A DNA stretch of 10,837 nt from Planctomycetales bacterium (GTDB taxonomy: Bacteria > Planctomycetota > Planctomycetia > Gemmatales > Gemmataceae): assembly GCA_020054355.1 (NCBI GenBank), contig JAGVLI010000712.1, forward strand, positions 1 through 10,837. Direction: 5' to 3'. Numbering within the stretch: the first letter of the stretch is position 1; every line of letters begins with the position of its first letter. The position numbers were made by a program, and so were the translations under genes. Shown piece after piece: positions 1-6,572 of this stretch. A model generated the notes under the pieces. That model ran no database searches. It saw nothing but the letters and a program-made list of their open reading frames with translations, and was not told the origin of the DNA.

Positions 1-3
1 CGG

Positions 4-29
4 CCGACGGGGAGGGGACACCCCGTCGG
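4..29 (-). terminator. GC-rich hairpin after the short ORF
   Basis: A perfect 9-bp stem (4-12 with 21-29) encloses an 8-nt loop. It starts 3 nt beyond the stop codon of the minus-strand 29-codon frame, which is where a terminator would sit. The bases that would show a U-tract lie outside the window, so this could equally be a dispersed palindromic repeat. Confidence 0.35.
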
Positions 30-32
30 GCC

Positions 33-122
33 TCAGGCACCGCCGGCGCGGACCGTGCTCACGGCGGCAGCGGCAAAAACAGCCAGGGTACAGACGGCGA
101 ACCGGAGCGCTTCCTTGCGCAT
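33..122 (-). CDS. 29-aa signal-peptide-only reading frame
   Basis: The frame encodes a positively charged start (MRKEALR), a hydrophobic core of about 16 residues rich in Ala, Val and Phe, and a plausible signal peptidase site after V-R-A. Only G-G-A follows before a TGA stop. An AAGGA Shine-Dalgarno sequence lies 9 nt before the ATG, which argues that the start is real. A mature product of three residues would be odd, so this is either a mini-gene, the 5' remnant of a secreted-protein gene, or a gene interrupted by a frameshift. Both other frames stay open to the window edge, so a frameshift cannot be excluded. It is divergent from the sulfatase. No function can be given. Confidence 0.4.
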   Translation of the reverse strand: MRKEALRFAVCTLAVFAAAAVSTVRAGGA

Positions 123-362
123 GACGAATTGTCCTTGTGACGGACCCCGGCCCCGACAGGCGTGGCAGGCCGAAGTGCTGAATTGAGAGATGTGCCCGGC
201 GAGCTCCGACGCGCATCCTTGCGTCGGAAAAGTGTTCGCCTCAAGCGGGCGGCTTCATAGCAGAGGCTTCCGGAAGCGTGAAGATCAGATTCGCGGAACG
301 CGGGGAAAATGCACAACTTACAAGCGGCGCTTCGTATTTACAATTTACTTGGTGCGCCGCTC

Positions 363-430
363 GCCGTGGGTCACGATTCCAATCGTGACAACCCTGGGAG
401 ATTATCACGATTGGAATCGTGACCCACGGC
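363..430. repeat. nested palindrome, 26-bp arms
   Basis: Arms 363-388 and 405-430 are perfect 26-bp inverted repeats around a 16-nt spacer. Each arm also contains its own palindrome (tcacgatt-cc-aatcgtga, 371-388, mirrored at 405-422), so the element can fold as one long hairpin or as two small ones. It has no coding capacity. The form resembles a miniature dispersed palindromic element of the kind common in planctomycete intergenic DNA, but dispersal cannot be shown from one window. Confidence 0.8.
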
Positions 431-485
431 AAACAGTGCTTAGCGGGCCAGGTGAGCGCTTGCCCGCGTTCTGGTGTTTTCCAAG

Positions 486-518
486 GTGAGTCCGGCTGGC
501 TGCCGGACTCACTTTTTT
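486..518 (+). terminator. intrinsic terminator in sulfatase leader
   Basis: A perfect 11-bp stem (486-496 with 502-512) has a 5-nt loop and is followed at once by six T residues (513-518). This is the classic form of a rho-independent terminator reading rightward. It ends 30 nt before the sulfatase ATG, and no plus-strand gene is visible upstream to own it. It may therefore be an attenuator in the sulfatase leader, the end of an unseen small RNA, or a relic of a lost gene. Confidence 0.75.
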
Positions 519-548
519 GTGCGCCCGCCTCTCTACCGAAGGATCACC

Positions 549-2417
549 ATGCGCATCTCATCGTTGCTCCTCGTCTCAGTTCTCTGGCTGTCCGCTCCCT
601 CGGCCCAGGCCCAGGAACAGCGGCCCAATGTGCTCTGGATCACCTGCGAGGACATCAGCCCGCATGTCGGCTGCTATGGCGACCCCTACGCGGTCACTCC
701 GAACATCGATAAGCTGGCCACGCAGGGTGTGCGCTACACGAATGCCTTCGCGCCCATCGGCGTTTGCGCGCCGTCGCGGTCCACGCTGATTACCGGCATG
801 TGGGCTTGCTCCATCGGTTCGCACCACATGCGTTGCCAGGTAAAACTGCCCGATGACGTGAAGTGCTTCCCCGAATATCTGCGCCAGGCGGGCTACTACT
901 GCACCAACAACGTCAAGACCGATTACAACTTCGCGCAGCCGGCCTCGGCTTGGGATGAATCGAGTGGCAAGGCCCACTGGAAGAACCGCAGGGCGGGTCA
1001 GCCGTTCTTCAGCGTCTTCAACTTCACGAGTTGCCACGAAAGCCAGATTCGCTTGCCCGAAGCCGAGTACCAGAAGCGGACGGCGCAATTCACCGACAAG
1101 GAACGGCACGATCCGGCGAAAGCTCACATTCCGCCGTACCATCCCGATACTCCCGAAGTGCGCAAGGACTGGGCGCGCTATGCCGACATGATTACCTACA
1201 TGGACAAGCAGGTCGGCGACGTGTTGCAGCAACTCGACAAGGACGGCCTGGCGGAAGATACCATCGTCTTCTATTTCTCCGATCACGGCGCGGGCATGCC
1301 GCGCAGCAAACGCTGGCTCTACGATTCCAGCCTGAAGGTGCCCTGCATCGTTCGGTTCCCGAAGAAGTACGAAGCGCTAGCGCCGGGAAAACCGGGCACG
1401 ACCACGGACCGGCTGGTCACGTTCGCCGATTTCGGGCCAACGGTGCTGAGCCTGGTGGCGCTGAAAACGCCGCCGGCGATGCAGGGCCAGCCCTTTCTCG
1501 GCAAGCACGCAGCCAAGCCGCGCGAGTACGTTTACGGCTTTCGCGACCGCATGGACGACCGCTACGACATGATCCGTGCCGCGCGCGATCAACGCTTCAA
1601 GTACATCCGCAACTATCACCCCGAAAAGCCCTGGTTCCACGATCAGTTCATCTCGTACATGTACGAGATGCCGACCATGAAAGTCTGGCAACGGCTCGCG
1701 GACGAAGGCAAGCTGACGGGGCCGCCGGCCATCTTCATGGCCAAGACCCGGCCGATGGAAGAACTGTACGACACCCAGGCCGACCCGCACGAGATCAGGA
1801 ACCTGGCCGGTCTGCCCGAACACAAGGCGACGCTCGAAAAGCTGCGCGCCGCTTGCCGGACCTGGCAGAAAGACATCATCGACCTGGGCTTGCTGCCCGA
1901 ATCCGACCTGCGCTCCCGCTTCGGCAAGACCCCCGAATACACTGCCGTGCGCCTGGACCCGAAGGCGTATCCCCTGGAACGCATCGCGGCGGCGGCGGAC
2001 CTGGCCAACCGCATGGACGCCGCACTGCAGCCGCAGCTCATCGACTTGCTGAAAGACCAGGACGTGGCCGTGCGCTGGTGGGGCACGGTCGGACTCGGCT
2101 CGCTGGGTGGACGAAAGCTTGCCGACGAGAAGGCTGCCGTGGAGGCGTTGCGCAAAGCGCTGTCCGATCCGTCGGCCACGGTGCGCGTGGGCGCTGCCGA
2201 TGCGCTGTGTCGGCTCAATCAATTCGACGAAGCGGTGCCGGTGCTCGGCAAGGCGCTGGCCGACGGCAACGAGTGGCTTCGTCTGGAAGCGGTCAACGTG
2301 CTGGATCGCATCGACGAGAAGGCCCGGCCGGTGCTGGAGGCGATCCAGCAAGCCAAGGGCGACAAGAATCAGTACGTGGTGCGCGTCGTCGAGCATACGC
2401 TGAAGGACCTGAAGTAA
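549..2417 (+). CDS. secreted sulfatase with C-terminal HEAT-like repeats
   Basis: The 622-aa product is a type I (formylglycine) sulfatase, which hydrolyses sulfate esters. Residues 1-21 form a signal peptide (A-Q-A before Q-E-Q), so it acts in the periplasm or outside the cell. Residues 26-40 (PNVLWITCED) open the alkaline-phosphatase-like fold, with E34-D35 as metal ligands. C73 in CAPSRSTLITG is the cysteine that FGE converts to formylglycine, and SDHG (D245, H246) gives the second metal site, with K254 nearby. The catalytic domain runs to about 465. Residues 475-620 are Ala/Leu-rich helical pairs (VAVRWWGTVGLGSLG, ATVRVGAADALCRL, EWLRLEAVNVLDRI) typical of HEAT repeats. I chose the ATG at 549 over the in-frame one at 474 because it begins the signal peptide, follows GAAGGA by 5 nt, and excludes the terminator hairpin from the coding region. 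The substrate is unknown; sulfated polysaccharide is likely. Confidence 0.93.
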   Translation: MRISSLLLVSVLWLSAPSAQAQEQRPNVLWITCEDISPHVGCYGDPYAVTPNIDKLATQGVRYTNAFAPIGVCAPSRSTLITGMWACSIGSHHMRCQVKLPDDVKCFPEYLRQAGYYCTNNVKTDYNFAQPASAWDESSGKAHWKNRRAGQPFFSVFNFTSCHESQIRLPEAEYQKRTAQFTDKERHDPAKAHIPPYHPDTPEVRKDWARYADMITYMDKQVGDVLQQLDKDGLAEDTIVFYFSDHGAGMPRSKRWLYDSSLKVPCIVRFPKKYEALAPGKPGTTTDRLVTFADFGPTVLSLVALKTPPAMQGQPFLGKHAAKPREYVYGFRDRMDDRYDMIRAARDQRFKYIRNYHPEKPWFHDQFISYMYEMPTMKVWQRLADEGKLTGPPAIFMAKTRPMEELYDTQADPHEIRNLAGLPEHKATLEKLRAACRTWQKDIIDLGLLPESDLRSRFGKTPEYTAVRLDPKAYPLERIAAAADLANRMDAALQPQLIDLLKDQDVAVRWWGTVGLGSLGGRKLADEKAAVEALRKALSDPSATVRVGAADALCRLNQFDEAVPVLGKALADGNEWLRLEAVNVLDRIDEKARPVLEAIQQAKGDKNQYVVRVVEHTLKDLK

Positions 2418-2435
2418 TGCCGCTTGCGGCTTCGC

Positions 2436-2479
2436 AAAAAAAGAACCCCGCCCGCCGGATCGAACCCAGCAGGCGGGGT
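2436..2479 (-). terminator. minus-strand intrinsic terminator of VIT-VWA gene
   Basis: Arms 2445-2458 and 2466-2479 form a 14-bp stem (12 Watson-Crick and 2 G-U pairs on the minus strand) around a 7-nt loop. Reading leftward, the hairpin is followed within 2 nt by seven T residues (the A-run at 2436-2442). It lies 94 bp beyond the VIT-VWA stop codon and just past the sulfatase stop. It lacks a U-tract in the plus direction, so it should mainly serve the minus-strand transcript. Confidence 0.8.
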
Positions 2480-2498
2480 GAGGCGACAGCCGGCATTT

Positions 2499-2553
2499 GC
2501 CGTGGCGACAGGTTTCCAACCTGTCCGACAGGTTGAAAACCTGTCGCCACGGC
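2499..2553. repeat. double palindromic repeat in convergent gap
   Basis: Outer arms 2499-2515 and 2537-2553 are a perfect 17-bp inverted repeat, and an inner palindrome (2517-2525 with 2527-2535) has 9-bp arms. The half-unit gacaggtt occurs in both orientations, so the element reads as two abutting copies of one small palindrome. It lies between the VIT-VWA stop and its terminator, so it would be in that mRNA's 3' UTR. Such units are typical dispersed repeats of planctomycetes; mobility is not shown here. Confidence 0.75.
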
Positions 2554-2572
2554 GAACGCCAGCTGACAGCGG

Positions 2573-5020
2573 TTACTTCTTCGCGACGAACAGCGTCTCG
2601 ATCTCCTTGTCACTCAGCTGCTCCTTGCCGTCGTTGGTGTCGATCACCAGGTTGGTGCCGTTCGGCGTCACCCAGACCAGGTGGTTGCCCAGCTTGAAGA
2701 CGTCCTTCACTTCCGGCTTCTGTTCCAGAATCTTGAAGTAGGCGTCGCTCTGAGCGCGAACGGTGACGGTCGGCTTCTTGGCGTCGTAGCCTTCATCGAT
2801 CCAGACGCCGCCGATTTCCATGCAGTTGCGGTTCGCCACCTGGCGATAGGCCGTCTGCTGCATCCGGGTCTGGGCCTTCAGGCCGTTGTAGTAACCGGAC
2901 AGGTCCACGCCCTGCTTGTCCTGCTGATTGCCGGCGATGTTGCCCGCGCGGAAGTTGCGGATGGCCTGATCGTAGGAGTCCTTGTTGTTCTTGGCTTCCA
3001 GCTGCTGCTTGGTTGCATCGTCCAGCTTGCCATTCGCGGGGGCGTTCTTTTCCGCCGCCTTGAACTGGCCGTCCTGGAAGCCGCCGCGCTGATTGCCGAA
3101 CTGGTTGAAGATGCGGACGGTACCCGACTCGCCGCCAACACCGCCATTGGCGGTCTGCACGGCCCTCGCCCAGTCATTCACGGTTTGCGTCTTGCCGCCC
3201 GCCTGTTGCGGCGCCAGCGCCAGCGGGGCCTTGGCCTTCAGGTCTTCTTCCTTGAGCGGAGCGCTGGCGGTGCGGGAGGCCACCGGCAGCGGGGCGTCCG
3301 GCACGATCAGGAAGCTGGTGTACGGCGTGGTGATGCCGTGCTTCTTGGCCAGCTTGGTCACTTCCTCGATCAGTTCCTTCTTCTCGCCGTTGAGGCGAAT
3401 CTGGTCGAGCAGGTAGCCGACCTTGCGGCGCGCCCACAGGTCTTCCACGAAATTCTTCTCGGCGGTCTTCGCCTGGAAGTCGGTCTCGTAGACGAATTCC
3501 TTGGTTTCCATGCCGACCGTGCCGGTCAGCTTGATGGCCACGTGGCCCTTGCCTTCATAACGGCCCAGGACGACCAGCTGATCGCCGTGGAACAGGTCGG
3601 GCAGCTCCGGCGGATAGACCTCGGAAATCCGCACGCCCTCGCCCACCGACAGCTTCAGGTTGGCCAGCACGGGGTGATTGATCTTGCCGTGGAAGCTCGA
3701 CACCTTCACTTCGATGTCTTCTTCCGGACGGACGTAGGTGCTGACCGCCCGGCTGCGTTCGGCGAGCTGATCCAGGAACGCCGCGTTCAGGTCGTGACCG
3801 ACGCCGAAGGTGAAGATGCGGGTGTTGGTGGTGTTGTGCTTGGCGACGTTGCCGAGAATCTTGTCGGTGTTGGTCTCGCCGATGGTCGGCTTGCCGTCGG
3901 TGAAGAAGACGACCGTGAAGGTCCGGCCTTCTTCCTTGCTCTTGAGTTCCAGGGCCGACAGCAGGGCCGAGTTGATGGCGGTGCCGCCGACGGCCTTCAA
4001 GCGATCGACCCACTTGCTGGCGTCCTCGATCTGCTCCTTGCTGGCCTTGCTGAGTTCATCGCGGTAGCGGTTGACCGTGGTGGAGAAGTTGATGACGGCG
4101 AAGCGATCCGTTTCGGAGAGGTTCGCCAGGCAGTACTTCAGCGCCTTCTTGGCCTGGTCCATGCGGTTGCCTTCGAGCATCGAGCCGGACGTGTCCAGCA
4201 CGAAGACCATGTCGCGCGGCACCTGCTGCGACTTGGACAGCTCGTGGCGCGGCGAGATCAGCAGCATGAAATGGCCGTCTTCGGTGGAGACCGGCCGGTG
4301 CAGCAGCGTGGTCAGGCCCACGTCCTTGCCGCTGGTGGTGTAGAAGAGCTGAAAGTCCTTGTCGAGCATGGCCTGGTTCTTCTCGAACTCGATGGCCGCT
4401 TCCTTGTCGTTGGTGCGCTTGATGGTGACGGCATGGGTCGGGCTGTAGATGTTGACGATCGGCGACTGCGACTTCAGCGTCATCTTCAGGCTGAACTCTT
4501 CCAGCGTGGCGGTCGCCTTGCCGTCGGTCTTGAGCGGATAGACGTATTCGACGATCTCGTGGTCCTTGCGCGCGACCGAGGTGTAGCTCATCTCCACCTT
4601 CTGGTCGGAGTGCGGCAGGATCGGAAAGACCTTCATGCTCAGCAGGTCGGAGCCGATGTACTCCAGCAGGCCGGGGTCCTGGGCCTGGCGGACGATGTCG
4701 GTATAAATCTTCTTGGCCTTGGCGGCTTCGAGCAATTCGCCCTGGACCTTCTTGCCGTTGACCCACATGGCGAACTCGCGGACGCTGGCGCCCTTGGGCA
4801 CCGGGAAGACATAGGTGGCTTCGAGCTGACGGGACGTGTGATTGCGGAACGTCTGCTCGATCTTGGTGATGGCCACCTGATCCTCGATGCCGATGTTGAC
4901 CTTGTGGTTCAGCATCGCCAGCGGCGGCAGCTTCTTGTCCTCGGGAATCAACAGGCCCTTGCCCTGCGACCAGCCGACGAACGTCAGCAAGAAAAGCAGG
5001 GCCAGCAGGTTTCGCTTCAT
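2573..5020 (-). CDS. secreted VIT-VWA (inter-alpha-trypsin inhibitor-like) protein
   Basis: The 815-aa product begins with a signal peptide (residues 1-20, MKRNLLALLFLLTFVGWSQG). A VIT domain follows at about 25-155 (IEQTFRNHTSRQLEATYVFPVPKGASV region). A von Willebrand A domain spans about 268-440 with a complete MIDAS: D276-T-S278-G-S280, T347 and D375. Residues 575-720 are a low-complexity Lys/Gln/Ala/Gly-rich linker, and a compact C-terminal segment (730-815) contains C733. The architecture matches bacterial inter-alpha-trypsin inhibitor heavy-chain-like proteins, thought to bind proteins or matrix through a divalent metal. The ligand is unknown. An AAAGGG Shine-Dalgarno sequence lies 6 nt before the ATG. 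The gene is last in a four-gene co-oriented run, 102 bp behind the small secreted protein, and has its own terminator. An almost full-length antisense open frame is a composition artefact. Confidence 0.93.
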   Translation of the reverse strand: MKRNLLALLFLLTFVGWSQGKGLLIPEDKKLPPLAMLNHKVNIGIEDQVAITKIEQTFRNHTSRQLEATYVFPVPKGASVREFAMWVNGKKVQGELLEAAKAKKIYTDIVRQAQDPGLLEYIGSDLLSMKVFPILPHSDQKVEMSYTSVARKDHEIVEYVYPLKTDGKATATLEEFSLKMTLKSQSPIVNIYSPTHAVTIKRTNDKEAAIEFEKNQAMLDKDFQLFYTTSGKDVGLTTLLHRPVSTEDGHFMLLISPRHELSKSQQVPRDMVFVLDTSGSMLEGNRMDQAKKALKYCLANLSETDRFAVINFSTTVNRYRDELSKASKEQIEDASKWVDRLKAVGGTAINSALLSALELKSKEEGRTFTVVFFTDGKPTIGETNTDKILGNVAKHNTTNTRIFTFGVGHDLNAAFLDQLAERSRAVSTYVRPEEDIEVKVSSFHGKINHPVLANLKLSVGEGVRISEVYPPELPDLFHGDQLVVLGRYEGKGHVAIKLTGTVGMETKEFVYETDFQAKTAEKNFVEDLWARRKVGYLLDQIRLNGEKKELIEEVTKLAKKHGITTPYTSFLIVPDAPLPVASRTASAPLKEEDLKAKAPLALAPQQAGGKTQTVNDWARAVQTANGGVGGESGTVRIFNQFGNQRGGFQDGQFKAAEKNAPANGKLDDATKQQLEAKNNKDSYDQAIRNFRAGNIAGNQQDKQGVDLSGYYNGLKAQTRMQQTAYRQVANRNCMEIGGVWIDEGYDAKKPTVTVRAQSDAYFKILEQKPEVKDVFKLGNHLVWVTPNGTNLVIDTNDGKEQLSDKEIETLFVAKK

Positions 5021-5064
5021 TTGAGTCCCTTTCGTGGAACGAATGGCGGTTCGACGCTTCCGGA

Positions 5065-5070
5065 ATTATG
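5065..5070 (-). promoter_or_regulatory. possible -10 box of VIT-VWA gene
   Basis: On the minus strand this reads CATAAT, one mismatch from TATAAT, about 45 nt before the start codon. No good -35 hexamer stands 16-18 nt upstream, which fits an activator-dependent promoter, or no promoter at all. The direct repeat at 5094-5111 lies 23 nt upstream. Confidence 0.25.
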
Positions 5071-5093
5071 ACGTGCGCGGGCGGGATTTCGTT

Positions 5094-5111
5094 GTAACAG
5101 GTCTGTAACAG
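5094..5111 (-). promoter_or_regulatory. Pho-box-like direct repeat
   Basis: On the minus strand two identical heptamers CTGTTAC are separated by 4 nt (AGAC), giving an exact 11-bp period. The 7-4-7 layout is that of the PhoB box, whose repeats read CTGTCAT or CTGTCAC; each copy here differs by about one base. It lies in the 102-bp gap upstream of the VIT-VWA gene. An OmpR/PhoB-family regulator is the natural candidate. Distance to the candidate -10 box (23 nt) is about one helical turn more than in the E. coli promoters. Confidence 0.4.
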
Positions 5112-5122
5112 GCGCGGGGCCG

Positions 5123-5578
5123 TCAATCCTGGCCGGCTTCCTTCAAGGTGTTGACGGTAATTCGGTGCTCGACTTCCCAGGTGGATTGGGGTTTGGAATT
5201 GTCGGGCCTGAAGTTCTGGAACACTACCGGACGAAGCAGCGAACTGCCCACCACCACCACTTGCTTGTCCTTGAGCTGTTCGCCGAGCTTGCGCAAGTCC
5301 TTCGTCTTACCGAAATCCAGTTCCCAGCGGGTGCCGCCCTGATACACCTCGCGCTTTCTCAGTCCTAAATCCGGGCCCTGGTTGTCAACGATCCCTTCCT
5401 GGTGCGCGGTGATGAAGAAGCCCTTCTCGGTCTGCCGAAGCACGCCGCGGATCTCCACGGGCACCGAAATCTTGACGTAGCTGCCGGCGGCCGGGGCTTC
5501 GGCCTTCGGCTCGTCCGCTGCCGATACGGGCAGTGTCAGGGCAACAGCCACGGCGCTGAGAAGCCATCGAAATAACAT
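5123..5578 (-). CDS. small secreted protein of unknown function
   Basis: The 151-aa product has a clear signal peptide (residues 1-20, MLFRWLLSAVAVALTLPVSA, cut before A-D-E-P). A short charged Ala/Pro linker follows, then a beta-rich domain (about 34-145) with strands such as YVKISVPVEIRGVL, GFFITAHQ, TRWELDFG and KQVVVVGSSL, ending in WEVEHRITVNTLKEAGQD. The alternating strands suggest an OB-fold or beta-barrel, but I do not recognise the family. I chose this start rather than the longer in-frame ATG at 5662, because it begins the signal peptide and AAAGGAG stands 8 nt before it; the longer frame would also overlap the upstream gene. The gap to that gene is 58 bp, so co-transcription is likely. 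Confidence 0.85.
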   Translation of the reverse strand: MLFRWLLSAVAVALTLPVSAADEPKAEAPAAGSYVKISVPVEIRGVLRQTEKGFFITAHQEGIVDNQGPDLGLRKREVYQGGTRWELDFGKTKDLRKLGEQLKDKQVVVVGSSLLRPVVFQNFRPDNSKPQSTWEVEHRITVNTLKEAGQD

Positions 5579-5636
5579 GCAGCCAGCTCCTTTGAGAATG
5601 ATTCCGGTCCCGGAAAGCGTGTGATTTCGTCCCAAC

Positions 5637-6299
5637 CTAGCGGTTGGAGAAGTTCTCCCCATTTGCCGAAGGCCGCCCTGCCTTGAAGCCCAGTTCCTCC
5701 AGGGCCCATTTCGCCTTGTGCGAGACGGCGGGATGCCGGCTTTGCAGCATGCCGCGCAATACGCCCTCGAAGTCCTTCAGTTCCAGGTAGCGAATCAGGC
5801 TGACGGCATAGGCTTGGGTATCGCCATCATCGGCCTGATGCGCCATCTGCTGGACAACCCAGGCCAGCGCCCGCAGGTCGAGGTCGTTGGCCCCCAGGGG
5901 CTTGAGCACGACACGCCCGGGCCTGGCGCCATCCCGCCGCTTCAGACAGTGCGCCGAGACCATCTTCTCGATATACATGGCTGCATAGATGCGGACCCTG
6001 CCTTCGGGGGACTCCAGCAACGGCACCATCCAGGGAATGACTTCCGGTTCTCCCGTGGCGCAGAGCGTGGACAGGCCGGCGAGTTGCCTTTCCGGGTCTC
6101 CCGAGTCCAGGTTATCCAGGGCTTTGGGATAGTCCTTCACGACGCGCTGGAAATCCAGCGCGTGCATGAACTTCTCGTAGTTTTTCCGCAAGTCCGCTTC
6201 AACGGGCTTGCCGGGCGGTTGCTGCCCCACGAGCCGGCTGCCGAAGCAGCAGACCAGGGCAAAGACAAAGCCGACGAAGAAGAAGCCTCTGGGGTTCAT
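5637..6299 (-). CDS. secreted HEAT-like protein, paralog 1
   Basis: The 220-aa product begins with a strongly hydrophobic segment (FFFVGFVFALVCCFG, residues 6-20), probably a signal peptide cut near L-V-G before Q-Q-P. Paired helices follow, resembling HEAT/ARM repeats, at about 63-117 (RQLAGLSTLCATGEPEVIPW and RVRIYAAMYIEKM) and about 158-204 (TQAYAVSLIRYLELKDFEGV and KAKWALEELG). No catalytic motif is seen; a binding or scaffold role is possible. It is about half identical, without gaps over the first 120 residues, to the next gene upstream, so the two are tandem duplicates. There is no clear Shine-Dalgarno sequence, but the 20 bp before the ATG match those of the paralog at 17 positions, which fixes the start. 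A Cys-Cys pair near the end of the hydrophobic segment (C17, C18) is conserved in both. Confidence 0.85.
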   Translation of the reverse strand: MNPRGFFFVGFVFALVCCFGSRLVGQQPPGKPVEADLRKNYEKFMHALDFQRVVKDYPKALDNLDSGDPERQLAGLSTLCATGEPEVIPWMVPLLESPEGRVRIYAAMYIEKMVSAHCLKRRDGARPGRVVLKPLGANDLDLRALAWVVQQMAHQADDGDTQAYAVSLIRYLELKDFEGVLRGMLQSRHPAVSHKAKWALEELGFKAGRPSANGENFSNR

Positions 6300-6319
6300 G
6301 GCACAGTCTCGATTGCTGG
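6300..6319 (-). promoter_or_regulatory. conserved 5' leader, paralog 1
   Basis: The 20 bp directly before the ATG match the same stretch before paralog 2 (7251-7270) at 17 positions; in plus-strand letters both read ggcaca-NN-ctcgatt-N-ctgg. The homology seems to fade a little further upstream. This supports both chosen starts. It may act in translation initiation in place of a canonical Shine-Dalgarno sequence, or simply be left over from the duplication. Confidence 0.55.
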
Positions 6320-6572
6320 AAGGGGTCGTAATGAGCCTGCATTCCTTCCGACGAGGCCCACGACGATCTGGATGGTAACTGCCGACGGGAACTTGCCTTG
6401 TAAAGGCCTTGGAACGAACTGCCGCGGGGCGGGGCGGCTGGGTTAACGGCGCAACACACCGTAGCCCAAACCAGTGTCGTTGCAGCTCAGCTGAAATTAC
6501 CCGCGGAGGAGAACTGTCGCCAGCCGGGGACGCTGGGCTGGCTGGACGTGCAGGGCGGAAATCGGGTCGTCC

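Larger units (their letters stand above)
123..548. other. hairpin-rich intergenic region
   Basis: No convincing gene lies in these 426 bp between the divergent 29-codon frame and the sulfatase. Besides the separately listed large palindrome and terminator, there is an 8-bp hairpin (205-212 with 221-228), a 12-bp perfect palindrome (266-277, gcttccggaagc) and a 6-bp stem (443-448 with 462-467). An AT-richer patch at about 305-350 contains TACAAT at 339-344, a possible -10 element reading rightward. I see no good -35 box for it. Open frames here on either strand lack recognisable protein features. Confidence 0.5.

Noticed and set aside
474..548. Upstream in-frame ATG that would extend the sulfatase by 25 residues
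   Set aside because: The extension would run through the terminator hairpin and bury the signal peptide; the ATG at 549 has a good Shine-Dalgarno sequence and begins the signal peptide.
1031..2536. A 501-codon plus-strand frame overlapping the sulfatase
   Set aside because: It is a shifted-frame shadow: Arg/Gly/Pro/His-rich, with no domain. The sulfatase frame holds all catalytic motifs.
2681..5071. A 796-codon open frame on the plus strand, antisense to almost all of the VIT-VWA gene
   Set aside because: It is a composition effect of the high-GC minus-strand gene. Its product is a monotonous Leu/Gly/Arg/Asp-rich chain without a signal peptide or known domain, while the minus strand has a signal peptide, VIT and VWA domains with MIDAS and a ribosome-binding site.
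5718..6446. A 242-codon plus-strand frame antisense to HEAT-like paralog 1
   Set aside because: The same kind of antisense frame occurs over paralog 2, as expected when two paralogs share codon patterns. Neither has a recognisable domain or signal peptide.
6520..6545. ccagcc/ggctgg hairpin between the two HEAT-like paralogs as a terminator
   Set aside because: The stem is only 6 bp with a 14-nt loop, and there is no T-run on either side.
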